NCBI RefSeq assembly: GCF_032854445.1
Contig: NC_088306.1
Location: forward strand, 25,081,764-25,145,763
Length of the DNA stretch: 64,000 bases
Source: Liolophura sinensis
Lineage: Eukaryota > Mollusca > Polyplacophora > Chitonida > Chitonidae
Reading direction: 5' to 3'
The notes below the pieces were generated by a model that saw only the letters and a program-made list of their open reading frames with translations, was not told the origin of the DNA and did no database searches. Shown piece by piece: positions 49,226 through 62,216 of the stretch (position 1 is the stretch's first letter; each line of letters starts with the position of its first letter). Both the position numbers and the translations under genes were made by a program.

Positions 49226-49515
49226 GAGTGATAGCGCAGTGCAATGACCCAGTTGCCACTTACCAATGCGATCGCTGTGAATTTGTCCAGCTCATGTTGG
49301 CCTCTTCTCCGGTCGCACCTGGAAGGTCAAGCAAATCTAACTCACCTCCTTTTTGAGCCATTATCTAAATGCCATGTACCTTACATGTACATGCAATACG
49401 CAGTATTGCCTTATAATATTATATGCGACACACGGTGTAAACTCCAGCTCATGCTGACTTCCCATTCGGCCGTACGTGAATATGTCTATCAGCAACCTTC
49501 GGATTGTTATGGGTT
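49226..49515 (+). mobile_element. SINE-1, split by ~100 bp of other sequence
   Basis: The head and B-box side at 49226-49325 (ACCAATGCGATCGCTGTGAA, GTCCAGCTCATGTTGG) and a second piece at 49440-49515 (CCAGCTCATGCTGACTTCCC, TCAGCAACCTTCGGATTGTT). Both carry the CCAGCTCATG segment, so these are two partial copies or a duplication. Confidence 0.6.
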
Positions 49516-51846
49516 ATAAAAGTTATATCAAAAGAAACGATAGCGGTTAAGTTAGTGGTTTAAACATGCGCACACCATGTTTGCGAACATATAAAACTTG
49601 TTTTTTAACAAAAACATGTGCACATAATATCCATACACGTGCATGCTTCGAAAAGTGGTTGAACACGTGCAGCTGTTTTATAGTGATGGATTTGATTATG
49701 TCGCTATAAAGGCACGAACGCATTGTTCTAATGTGATGAAAAAACACATGAAGGTAATTATTCCTCTAATTATTACATTTTACACTTTTGGTGATTAGAA
49801 TGAAAAAAAATACTCAACAAATCCTACACGTGTGGAACGTATAATTTCTTTCTGTGAAACTGATAATTTTATTACATTGCCTCCCATAAAAATGATTTCG
49901 TTGCATTTGTAGTTCTATATTTTATTGAACGCTCTGCTCTTAATGAATTTTTTGTAAGCACATGCAATACCTATATTTTACTCTAAACCTAATTTTACAG
50001 ATACAGAATGGGCTATCTATGTATCTCTCACAAAAATAGTTTCCCAAAATCTTTAAATTTCAAAGTTATCTGTCATCGCATTTCAAGAATTCCCTTCTAC
50101 GAATTGTCTGGCCGGATTGTGACGGTCCTGGTGATAAGGTCTGATGTATAGTTCACTGCCATCCGGCAAATATTCATTGAAGCTGCCTGTTGAAATTCTC
50201 ACTTAATCTCACGTTTCACAGTGTATTATCTCATGTGATCACGTTATTCACACGTGTAATAATACCCCCTGTATTTGTCTTTTTATATTTCCGCATAAGA
50301 AGGAAGAAAAAAGGTAAAACAGCGTGGCTGTCTATATGTGTATCTTACAATCACCGATGGAAGATATACAAAAAAAAAATAAAAATACAAAAAGTACTAA
50401 TAGAAGATCGCAGTATAATTGGATCCAGCGAGATACTGGTACACATGCGCAATCCGTGCAATTGGGTCTGAAAAACTAAAGAATGAACGAGCATTGATTG
50501 GATAATACTAGGCCACAGATATTTGAGATGTGGATACATTATATCTTTCTGCACTGCTATTTGCACCTAATTAATATACATCGGAATTCTGTATGTTTTG
50601 GTTAGACTTTTTGCCCAGTGTCACTACCCACCACTCTGGAGGTTACCAAGGTGACAAAATCGTATGACTTCACTTCCACCAACCACAGCTCAAAAATGGT
50701 GGTCAAAGCTAGATTATTTTTTGATATGTCATAGAGAAAAGTGCACGTTGTATGTGATGGTATGGCATAGTACAACGCGAAAGATAGGGGAAATATATTT
50801 TGAGGTTGAAGTTTGAAAATTTACTACATAAATAGTAAGAAAAATCAATGCACTCGTATAACCTATAGACACTTACATGTAGCCTATTCGGTAAATGTTT
50901 TACTTACTTTTGGCGAGATTGCTTAAGTCGTATATGACTGAGTATCCCCGACATACCTGACTAACCTAACGTTAACTCGTTTTGTCTTAGGAAGGTCGGT
51001 GTGGCGATGTAGCGAAAGATCCTCTACTGGCCCCTACTGGTTTCCATATATAGGAAACCCAAGACAGTAAGATTACCAGCTTATATAGGGATACTGTAAC
51101 AATGCTATTCCAACATTTTGGAAGAAGTGGTTGACTGGGTGTTGTTGTCTTGACTTTAAGTGAGCGCCTTAAAGCACAAAGACTTTCCACTATCATCCGG
51201 CACAGAGACAAACCTATCTTCTCAAAACTTTTTAGTTCACTAATGTTGAAATTTCTTTTTTTAACATTTTTCATAGTTCTGTTGTCCAGCTCACACGAAG
51301 AATCAATCATATTGTTACAGGTTTAAATTGGAAATTATAGGGTCCTTCGGCCATTTGATTGTTCTCTGACGCATTTCGTCCAAATATCTTGTCTCTAAAG
51401 CATTTCGGTCATTTGATTGACGAATTTCGAATGTCTCTCTGTTAAGTGGTTCACTAAGCTGTTTTAAGGGGAATGTGCTTATACTAGCGCTGTCAGCGGG
51501 TGAAATGGTTATAAACAAGGTTTCGTACAAGCCACCCGACGTAAAGCGGCAACGGGTCTTGTAACAGGGCACATGATCTAAAGGAATGCAATCTCGTGGC
51601 CAGTCCCGCTAGCTTCAGATGCAGCTTTACATGTGTAGACTTGTCAGGCACCTGGCGAATTAATGGGAGTGGCCTTAAAATTTGCAGGTGTTTTCAAACT
51701 TCCTTATGAATTCGGCGCAAATTGAAATTTATAATTTACAAGGACCTCGTTGGAGCAACACCAGTATAGCTGGATCTTGATACTGGCTTTTATTCCTTGC
51801 AAGCCATGAGCAGTACAACATATTTTTCTGCTTTTTTGCGTATGAT
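49516..51846. other. Unannotated intergenic stretch
   Basis: Nothing recognised. The frames at 50987-51310 and 51315-51572 (minus strand) have no motif. Confidence 0.35.
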
Positions 51847-51917
51847 TTGTATTAATTTGGCTGTTGTTTAACACCATACTCAATAATTTTTCGCTTATAC
51901 TGTAGCGGTCAGTTTTC
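51847..51917 (-). mobile_element. SINE-1 old 3' fragment
   Basis: GGCTGTTGTTTAACACCATA and CTCAATAATTTTTCGCTTAT are diverged forms of the body's 3' part. Confidence 0.55.
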
Positions 51918-52119
51918 AAAAATAAACACCGGTATTTGGTAGGTTACTGGCGACATTTGGTAAGTTACTTGTGCCATTTGGTAAGACTGAGGCTATTTCC
52001 CACGTGCGAAGTGTGATTTGTCAGAAGTGCCATATTTGTACACCACAACGGTCTTCAACGAACGTAAGAGTGCGCTAACAGATATATGACGTTTTCGACC
52101 GCATATTGTAAACAAGGAT

Positions 52120-52200
52120 AATACGAACACTGACAGCAGGGAATACAAATTTACTGCCCAAGATCGGATTTGAACCCGGATCTCATACGCCTCACGTTAA
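52120..52200 (-). repeat. tRNA-like B-box sequence
   Basis: The minus strand contains GATCCGGGTTCAAATCCGAT, an excellent B box, with no convincing A box or cloverleaf. Probably a SINE relic. Confidence 0.3.
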
Positions 52201-52247
52201 GGAGTCGAGCGACACGTTACACACATACCTGATGACGCTCTCCTTTC

Positions 52248-52417
52248 CTATTTTATTTATTTGTTCTACTGGTGTTTCAATATTTCACTTATATGACGGC
52301 GGCCATGTTTATGGTGGGAGGAAATCGGATAGAGCCCGTTGGAAACCCAAGGCTATACACCAGTTGGTGGCAGACCTTCCCACCTACGGTCGTGGAGGAA
52401 GCGACGCATGAGCTACT
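52248..52417 (-). mobile_element. SINE-1 fragment
   Basis: TTTATTTATTTGTTCTACTG then TTTCACTTATATGACGGCGG to GGCAGACCTTCCCACCTACG. The GTACTCAAGA segment is deleted. Confidence 0.82.
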
Positions 52418-52545
52418 CTTTCCCTTTTTAGCCTGGTGATCGTTTTTGATTACTACGGGAAAATTGGTATACTATCCTTTCCTTGTAAGTTAACGGTTGA
52501 TCCGCCATCTTTGTCATACGGCTTTGGCTGTTCGCTGGACACAGA

Positions 52546-52990
52546 CCCCCATTACAACTTCCGTTTTTCGGTAGGGACGATTGTAGTTCTGTGAATTTTA
52601 GGGTATAAAGTCTTTTTTTGCTCCCAGGCGTCCATTTTTGGTGCACAGGTGCATGCTTGGTATTAAAATGCTGGAAACTGTCTAAACTTTGAGGAGGTAT
52701 GAGCTTTATTGATGAAAGTTTGAAACTCTGGGCGAGAGGACACAAGGTGTGAGGTAGTGATGAGGCTGCGAGTGACGTCCCCTTGGCGTTGCTAGGCACG
52801 CCTCCCAGCTGCCGGCATGGAAAGGTCCAGATTTTGACGGTCAAACCTATGTCAAGATTTTTATGGCTTCTTTCTCACAGGCTGGGCCAGGTATGCACCA
52901 AAGCTTATTGGCCACGGAATGTTTGGGACTGAGCTACAGTGCTAGACGTTAACATTGTCGCTTATGGAAAATTAATGGGGGTCCGAGGCC
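52546..52990 (+). repeat. Dispersed repeat B, copy 2
   Basis: It aligns along its length with 42153-42552 and is longer by small insertions. The right end (GGAAAATTAATGGGGGTCCG) is best conserved. Confidence 0.8.
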
Positions 52991-55900
52991 CGCTGGCTCA
53001 CCTTAACAATGAAATGGGTGTATTACGCTCAGACGAATTCAGGCAGACGGGATAACTCTTCCGGTATCAGCGATAATGCGACAGCGGGAGAGGGCGACCT
53101 ACGTACGCAATACACCACCCCAAAATAGCATAATCTACAACCTCGGAGTTGCATGTAACCTAGTGCAAGAAAGGTGTGTCGAGGTAAATGGTGATCCTCG
53201 TAGTTTACGCGTAGCTCTCTCCAGTTATAGCAAAGTCCGCGGGCAAACTGATTATGCTGCATGTTCAGTCAAGAACTACATGTACTTTAGTCCGAGGAAT
53301 GACATGGTCCGTATTTTCTACCCGGAAGATTATACACAGGCGTTGAAGGCCTGCACGATCTGCTGACGCACGACGGCTGTCAATACAGAAAGGTGTCGTA
53401 AAACGTTTCTTGCTTAATTTAGAGGCATGCTGAAATTCAAGGTAAGGCGTGAAATATATGTGAGCGTGTGAGGGGAGGAGGGGGGGGGGGGTAGACATTT
53501 AATAGCCTGTACCCGTCGAAATTGGACGTTTTACGCCAACGACTGAACTTAATTAGTTTGAGATTTCCTCGAAAATAAATTTTGATTTGTCACTTAATTT
53601 TATTTTTAAAAATGTGTATTTACCAGGCTAGTTGATGTGTAAACTGTACGGATGCACAATACAAAATATGTGTAGTATATATACGAATAGCTGTTGTGTA
53701 GGGATCCGGGTTAAGGAAAGGATCACACATCTGTGCAAACACCAATTATATAACACAGTATATAAAATGCTCAGAGATAATAAACGAAAAGTGAAAACTT
53801 AAGCAATTAATGATCTACATTTCTTAAATAGAAATGCAATACAAATAGTGACAGGCTGACGACGCGTAATATAAGATTTCCTTCTTTTCAACGCGCAGTA
53901 AATCAGATTGGGGATTCTAACTACTCTATATATATACCCACGTGACATGGGTAATCAACCGTTGAAATAGACAGCCACGTGATGTTTGGGCTTATATATA
54001 GGTGGCTGTATATCTTGACACGCATCCAAAACGTAAGTACGATAGGCAGAATGTCTAATTATCTTTACGCTATAAATATTCACCACGACAGATTAGTATT
54101 TATCTATACGGCTTTGATTGATCTATGTGCGCAGTATATACATCAACTCGACTGTATCCGCATGATAGTTCGTGCACACCCATACTGTTGCGCTATGTCA
54201 TTCGTTGTGAAATGCAAACAGTGTTTGATCCGAAAGTTTAAGTTATCAGAGTAAATACATGATGGTTGCATGATATATTTCTGTTATCTTGCATATAAGC
54301 TCACGCATTTTGTGGCTTATATTTGGCCACAAATATAGCGAACAATTAAATCTGGAAAATCAATGATTTGGTTAAACGTGATGGTTTGTTCCCCTTGGGC
54401 AACTAGATTTTAAATACATATTTATCTATTTAATACATGTTTATTAAAATTTTTATATTTATGCCGTTATTTATTTCCTCGGTGTCATATATCGAATTTT
54501 AAAGCAGCACGGCCATAATGACAGTCTCGCGGAAAAACTATGTAGATGTTTGACCTGCTTACCGACGTAAAGGCGTAAATGGGTGAAGTCCCGCGAGTAA
54601 AAGCTGATTTCATACACGTGGCTGAAATGTTCAGCTATGAATGGCTGGTCACCGTTCTTCACTGATAAAATTCAGTCCGCTTATTATCATTGGATTGATT
54701 ATGCATGTGATGGAGAAAGTTGAAATACATGTATTCTGTATCAGGCCGGCCGATTTATAAGTGATTGTATCATTGTAGCCATAAATGTAGTCACATATAT
54801 TTCCCCCCGATTTTGGCATGAAACCTAATATTGGTATTTCTGTTTTTTAATTTTTCTGACGGCTTTCCAGTGACCCATATTAGTGTCGTGTGTTCACATC
54901 CCGCCAGATCCCGCCAGCTGTGTGCCTTAGCGAGGAGAGGGGGTGGGGGGGGGGAGAGACCGCATTGGTGAGAAGCTCCCGGTGGCCAGGAAGGCCAGGT
55001 GGCCTGGGAGAAAGCTACAAGGAACATTTACCGTCACCAAATCGACATTTTAAAAGAACACATTATCATAGCTGGCAACTCTACAAACCATTATACTGTA
55101 TTAGAATCTTCCTCGAAGGAACCATGAAGTTTGTTTTTTTTCGGCCCACCGGTGGAATTTTTCTTTATAAAGTCGGGCGTAAGCTGTGTATAGTCTATTT
55201 TTCATTCAGGTTGTCTATGTGATAATTATGTGTTACGTCTTACCCATGCGTTGCAAGTAAACAAAGTGGGACTCGAGTTGCCTTTGCTAGAAAAACAGAG
55301 ATATCTATGCATTGTCGTGACGAGGTACAGCTTAAGTACATGTATGAGTTGAATCAAGCAGACAGCAACGTTAGAATGGGGTTGTCGGACTGGTTTGATA
55401 AGCTGCTCACACCTTTACACTACGAAAACAACACTGCTAACGGACTGCTACTGTCGCTGGGCTTTGCAATCCGTAGTACGCCATGTAAAGGGATCTTCTC
55501 ACCTCTTCTATGATATTTCTCCAAAGCGGCCCAACTTCAGTGTAACCCACCTCCATGCGGACAATTTCACTAGAAATAACAGCTCAGAGTAGTTCTTTGA
55601 TTTTATATGCACCGATTCCAGCCATCCAAAATGTAGATATGACAAAGCCAGCATCAGTAAAGCATCCGACGGTTTAAACTTTTAAAACGAAAAAGTCGAA
55701 CGAGCGCCCACCATGTCCCGGAAAGGTGCTTGTTTATTGTTGGAAATTGGTTTTTCCTTTTTATTGCCGTTAAGGAGGAGTTGGTAAATTATCTGATATA
55801 TGCCGGAAAAATTCCCACAGTATATTGATATGTTCACCGTGACCTCCGTCGAGTCGCGTTGACCGTTTGTAGGAATGTAGGAAACACCGATATTTGACAA

Positions 55901-57642
55901 GCTACTGACGAACTTTTCGACGTTTGATGTGCAGGGTTGCCTTGCAAATGAGTGGAGGACACGTGGTCGCGAAATCGATTGAGATCCATGATCCTCATCA
56001 ATTGCATGTTGTCACGAAAGCACCACGAACAATAAGAACGGAGAAATCTAGAAATTCCGAGTCCTGTGCGGCTCCTCGCGAATCCGTTAATTCCTCCCCC
56101 CACAAACCTGACCGTGCTTGTAGGCGAAACAACCTTGATCATGAAAATAATCCCCAAAAGTAAATAAAATGAAAATGTCCATTTATGCAACGCTTCTGTT
56201 AAACTGCGGCAAATCAATAAATGTGAAATAATGGTCCGATGATTTCCTCTATAAGTCACAGCTCACGTAGTCGCCATCGCTCTCTGACAAAGAACAGTTT
56301 TTCCGCCTCCCTTGCGTGCTTAGTTGATCGCTTTCTCTAATGGTTACCGTTAAACTAAATAATTGTCTATCAACATTTCACTATATTTGCCCGCGCGTGT
56401 GTTGCACAATAAACTAAAACATCGTTACGGATCGTGCGAAGCCCGGCTGTTCGTCACACCATATAGACCTACGCTGCCGGGGATTCCACGAGTGATACAT
56501 TTTAGAAGTAATGGCGAGTGACCTATATAAGGGGATTGACTGACGTTGGAGGGTTTTAGATCGATTACACACGGCGTGCCTAGTGAGAGACGGGTTGAGC
56601 GTTATGCTAGACTGCTGCCTGTCCGGTGCGAGACGATGATTTGGGTAAGAAGTGTTGCGGTGGTCGAAGAGGTGGTCATAAAGCCCTTCTATAAATGCCA
56701 AAGCTTTAGGGAGTGACGGGCAGAGAGTTAACTCCGGATGATTCATACTGACGAAGTCACGTGGTATTGGCGGTGTCGCCTAACAGTCGCTTTACGCGTG
56801 GACTGCTTCGGAAGCGACTCGTTTGCCTTTCTTCGCTGACTGCATGCTTTTATATACGTAAGTATTGAAGGTATACATACACCTCGCTTACACCAAAGGA
56901 GACTACAGCCATATTTATATTGGCTTTCCTTGAGCGTTAAGTGGCTCCTTTCCTTTATATCCGTGTTATGTGTTTATGTGCATATATTAAGTAAAAAATG
57001 ACGGAACAGGTATATCGCGTATCGCATGTAGTCTGATATTGCATATATGATATTGCGCGTCGCATACAACATATGATAGGTCAATATTACGTATCGCATA
57101 TAATATATGGTATAATGAGTATCGCATATACATGTATAGTATATCTTATTTAGATGATGGACCTGAAACGGGGCGAATTAGATTTGCTTGCACCAATCGG
57201 CTGGTTGAAGCTTCAAAACAAAACAGAACGATAAAAAACAGTTTGCTGTCACTAATCAAAACTTGCACCCGCTATTTTGTAAATACCGCTATGTACGAAA
57301 ATCAAGACAAAACAGTCTCCCCACCTACATATAGGGACTGCATTGTCCCCACTGCACCGAACCACGCATGTATGCCGTACAGCAGAAGGCTTACGATTAC
57401 CTGTTCACTGTAGACAATTTGGCGAGTTCTGTATTTAAACGGGTGTTTAGGTCATCTATGATACTGACCTACTTTTTTGACCTACTAATTGATTTATGGG
57501 ATTGTTGTTTAAAATACACGCGTTTTCACTCACACGATGTGGGACAGGACAGTAACCCGTAAGTGACTGTATGTGGGTCGGTGTATTGATATTTTAAATG
57601 CCTGAAACCTATGGGACAAATCGGACATTCGTAGATACCCAG
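52991..57642. other. Unannotated intergenic stretch
   Basis: No gene recognised in 4.6 kb. G-rich runs occur at about 53470-53495 and 54935-54958. A short SINE-1 head scrap (GACCGCATTGGTGAGAAGCT) is at about 54959. Overlapping frames on both strands at 53029-53366 and 55834-56259 lack motifs. Confidence 0.35.
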
Positions 57643-57757
57643 TGACACCGCTTCGGTGGAATAATGGTTAGAGCGTCCTCATCAGAGTTCGTAGACCCGG
57701 GATGAAACCCGGGTCGGGTCATATCAAAGACTTCAAGAATAAAATAAAAAATAAATG
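57643..57757 (+). mobile_element. SINE-2 tRNA-like head with A-rich end
   Basis: CGGTGGAATAATGGTTAGAG (A box), ACCCGGGATGAAACCCGGGT (B box), CGGGTCATATCAAAGACTTC, then AATAAAATAAAAAATAAATG. The order of head, GGGTCA and AAGACT matches 36580-36672. Confidence 0.6.
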
Positions 57758-58175
57758 TTCACACAAAAAATGACTCCTCGTCGTCATTTGACTGACAAAT
57801 TTTAAAGTACGCCGTTAAAAAATAACAAAAAAAACAAACATTCATACGTTAGCCGAAAATGGAAGTCCAAAACCCGTTTCCATCACAGTCACTGACATCC
57901 GTTTGCATGCAGAACAAAAATATTCTATAAATGGATACTGCTTAAATGCCAGGTCATCAGTTTTCTTTGATGTCAGCTAGAAATTGTCAGTCATATTTCA
58001 GACTCCCTGTCTTAAAGGTCAGCCTGAGTCAGGGGAACTTTCAAACAATTGCATTGATGCAAAATAGTATGAATAATTGCATGTGCCCATTGCAGTTGTT
58101 TGTGCACTGCCTGTATAATTGTATATACGCCATGTGCAAAATTATGAACTGCATAACATGCCCCGCTTCACAGAG

Positions 58176-58418
58176 ACCTCCATGATATAGTGGTTAGCCT
58201 TTCACCAAGATGATCGCTGTTTGTTCACGTCCAATTCAAGTCCAGCTCATGCCGGCTTCGTTTACGGTCGTACGTGGGAAGATCGGCACCAACTTGCGGA
58301 TGCTCGTCGGTTTCCCACGTGCTGTAGCCGGTTTCCTCCCATCATAATGCTGGTCGCTATTGTCTAGGTGTAGTATTCTTGAGTATGGCGTACACCAATC
58401 CAATAAAAAAAGAAAGAA
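58176..58418 (+). mobile_element. SINE-1, full length but diverged
   Basis: Head GAGACCTCCATGATATAGTG, B-box region CCAATTCAAGTCCAGCTCAT, body CATAATGCTGGTCGCTATTG, tail ACCAATCCAATAAAAAAAGA. Confidence 0.84.
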
Positions 58419-59272
58419 ATTAAAGCCGATATCCGGTTGTCCACAACTATAACATTGGTTATCGACATACTTCTCGACATATCGCGACTCCGCATCGCGT
58501 CACAGCCCAAATAAAAGTTTTGCTCTACTGATTAAAAGTAGTCCATGAGGTCACATTCACAAAACTTCTTGTTTCTCGTAACTTTTATTTTTGTTGAAAT
58601 ACGTTATTTATGTTACAGTGCGATGTCACATTGAAGAAACGTTACAAAAGTTGATTTACGTTAAACGTTTGGTTAAAATGAGCTCGCGTGGTTGCCAGTT
58701 GTAATTGTGAAATATGATTCTTCCTACATTATGTAATGTGACCTGTAAAGGCATTTCCGTCTATTCACTGGGCTATTCCCGTATTGCATATGCCAATACC
58801 AGGTGACCTTTGTTCGTTAAATATAGAGGCACTTGTCCTGTGATATCGAAGTCCTTCACTGTACAGCACAAACGCGCTATGTGTATGTGTGGATATAGGG
58901 TTATGTATCTGTACACGACTTCATGGGCTGGATGAAATTGTATTTCAAGTATGTCCTGAATATTTTTTAATTGTTTACGACAAGAGGAATTAATATGGTT
59001 ATTTAACAATTATATCACTTTAATCTCTTTTGCCATCCGATGCGGTGCAATTACTGCGTCATAGCCTCGCCTTATTATGGCCTATCAGAAGGATGCAAAT
59101 AGACATAATTATGCCAGGTCATCTTTTATATGATTGGTTATTTAGACCACCTTATCTGATAAACAATGGTTTTTGGCAAATGCAATCACGGAAACAACGT
59201 TTTTGTTGCACGGTGCATTTTGGTAGGACAGGGGAATAGTTTTACACGAGAATACCTGAACAGTAATCAGGC

Positions 59273-59334
59273 ACTGAGTTTCAGCACTGAACGTTAACAT
59301 TGTCGCACATGGAAAATTGTTAGGGATCTGGGGT
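59273..59334 (+). repeat. Dispersed repeat B, right-end fragment
   Basis: CTGAGTTTCAGCACTGAACG, TTAACATTGTCGCACATGGA and AAATTGTTAGGGATCTGGGG correspond to only the last ~60 bp of repeat B. Confidence 0.7.
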
Positions 59335-59527
59335 CAATACGAGGATGTGTCGTCACGATAAAACTCAGTGTCCGTACGTAAATACTGATAAAACTGATCA
59401 AATCTACAACGTGTCATACCAAAGACTTTAAAATTGTACTTTTACACTTACAAAATTGATGTGTGAATTTTAACAGAGGGTTTGAGTTTTTTTTATTGAT
59501 GCTGGAATGTATTTTAGAGTGTAGCTG

Positions 59528-59698
59528 TTCCTCTCCTGCCGTGCGTGGGAAGATCTGGCAGCAACCTGTGGATGGTCGTGAGTTTCCCCCTGGCTCTGCC
59601 CGGTTTCCTGCCACCATAATGCTGGCCGCCGTCGTATAAGTGAAATATTCTTGAGTATGGCGTAAAACACCAATCAAATAAATAAATAAATGAATAAA
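59528..59698 (+). mobile_element. SINE-1 fragment, 5' truncated, well preserved
   Basis: Starts in the CCTCTCCTGCCGTGCGTGGG segment; body and AAATAAATAAATGAATAAA tail intact. Confidence 0.87.
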
Positions 59699-61962
59699 CA
59701 TATAGCTGCCCCGCTTAGCGCGCAGCACTGAAAGTTTCGAGCAAGGACACATGGCTGGTTGGTCCGGTGTCACTATAATATGACTGTGCGGGTGTCAGGT
59801 CTGGTGCATCCTGCATTATACTTCCGTTGCGGCATCGCTATATAATTCTCACCACCTATATACATATATTTATACATTTCCCGTCTTTTTCCACACGCCT
59901 TTTTTGAGTAAAACTGCTATAAAACCACGCTCCACTGAGTATTGTCAAGGTGATCTTACTTCTTTTCGTATATAGCCTCGGCATATATGTTAGCTGTATG
60001 TACCACTCACCGTGCTGAATCGTTTACGTGTTATGCTAAATAGGCCAGGCTACGCATTAATACACAGGATAGTAGATATACGCGGAAGAAGATTTAAACT
60101 TTGACTGTAAGCAAGGCGCCAGATTGTGCTATTATTGGGAACCGGGTAAAATATGACCTATGTCACATACGTTATGATATACCGCGAGGACTGACCTATT
60201 TACTACCAGAGACGTGACATCCGAGTGGATAAGTGTTCAACGCGTTAATGTTACACATTTATACGCAGTGCGTCCCTTAGCGAGAATTTAGAAAAAGACG
60301 GTTAGCAAAACGGTTGACGAAACATATATTCTTCAGGCGGTAGGCATATTTATGGAGGACTAGACGATATTGTATTATTTTTTCTAACAAAGCTATAAAG
60401 TAACGTTAGATTTATACCGTGGCTGGAAGACCCCGGGATTGTTAGATGTATGATATACTCGATATCAGCCTACATATGCAACTAGCGTGACGTAGGCCCA
60501 ATACGATGACACTCGGTTAAGAGAGTTTGTGAGTGCTGGTTGAATCAACCGGCCTTATGCTCCGCGATCACCACCCTTAATTATAGATCTACGCTGTCCG
60601 CTGTCCACATAAGATTTATTGTACCACGGTGACCGAGCAAGCGACCGACAAAACATCTTCACCTCGAGGTAAGCCAGTCCCTGTCACTCCATCTACCGAG
60701 GTAGTCAGCACTAAATAGCATCTAAATGGCAACCACGTGCTCTTGCAAATGATAGCTTCAGTGCGGAGGTGTTCTATAAGGGTGACCCGCTCGCCCTGCG
60801 GTGCGTTAGACCTCTAGTGGTCGAAACTCGCCGGAAACGCTTTAAGCATAGGGAGAGCTAAGGCAGTGACTCTGGACTAGTTTACTGGATTCCTTATAAG
60901 CTGGTTTTAGTTGTACAGGTACTGAAAATATGTTAAAACTTTAGATTACTGGCTATTACGTTGTGCTACGGTAGGCCAACATAGGTCAATTGTTTGAATT
61001 GTCGCATATCTTGAGTGCAAATTTTGCCGTTATGAGAGCAAAATATTAAAACGAAGACCCAAAATTATCAAGTCTACTGGCAATATCATGCAGCCTCTAA
61101 TTTCACAGATTAGATGGTTTTATCTTCGTTTCGGTTAACATTCCACTATTCCCTAACTTTTCGATTCCGTCTACAACGTTGTTCCGTAAAGCTGTGACGT
61201 AACTGTTATTGCCACGCGGTCATTACCATATAGTTAGTATTTATATAATTTATGATACTGAAATCCAAGGCTTTGTATGTCCATTGATCTATATACCGGT
61301 AGCACAAATACGCCCACATTTTACATTGTATATATACCGGCATATTATATATATCACATGTTAACTCGGCATGAAAATATGCACCGCGCTTTCTATATTT
61401 ATATTCATCTACCATTTCGTTGTCACGACCTGCGAATGTAGGACAACGGTTTTCTCGCGCCTGTTTGATAAATTTTTTTTGAAGATGTGAGTTTAATTTT
61501 AGATTTACACGGGATGCGTTGTTCCTACATACGCTGTACGTGGAGATGTAGGCCTATAGCCACGCCGGACAGACGTGACATAATTTCCCTTAAACTATCT
61601 CAAAAGCTCTTCCTCATCAGAACACACGCCTGTAGAAGGCTATACAGTTATATAGTCGTTAAATTGCCTGATATCAATTACAGGGAAGTTGTAGTAAAGC
61701 CGGTGCGTGAGTGTCTACTTTCATGTATACCTAGATTATATGTCCGTGTTATGCTAGTTGCTTAGCTGCTGAATTGTATTTGTATATTTGCTCATTGAAA
61801 GGCAAACAAAATTACCCACAAACGTGAAGGTATCTCAGATGAATAGCCATTTAAACGTGTCCACAAAATAGTCGGATTTGTTTTTTAGAATCTTTTTCAA
61901 CCAGTAAGATGCAATTGAAACTTTGGACTCAACGATGCCCATTTCTGACCAATATTGGGGCT
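59699..61962. other. Unannotated intergenic stretch
   Basis: No gene recognised. Frames up to 92 codons (61487-61765) have no motif or splice context. Confidence 0.35.
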
Positions 61963-62109
61963 AGTGACGTCACATCCGGATTTTGTGACATAGACTGCTA
62001 GGTTTTGTCATTCTGAATGCATATACTTATAGAACATCTATGAACACATTTGCGGAATGGGCCTTGAAACGATCTATTTCAAGCACAAAATAGGAATGTG
62101 ACGTCACTG
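61963..62109. mobile_element. MITE-like 147-bp element with CRE-containing termini
   Basis: The left end AGTGACGTCACAT....ATTTTGTG is repeated inverted at the right end with about 22 of 25 positions identical. Each end contains the palindrome GTGACGTCAC, with TGACGTCA at 61965-61972 and 62099-62106. I see no clear target-site duplication. Confidence 0.55.
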
Positions 62110-62216
62110 ATAGGGCCTTACGTTCTAGGCCACAACAGATCATTGTACAATTTGATGATTTAAAACCATTTTAATCCGGTTTGGAAAATTTGGTACATTA
62201 CTTTCTGTAGCATGGC

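Noticed and set aside
42081-52844. Homologous minus-strand frames at 42081-42410 and 52428-52844 as a conserved protein pair
   Set aside because: The nucleotide match of repeat B is better than the protein match. In the middle the two frames read the aligned DNA in different phases, so there is no coding constraint.
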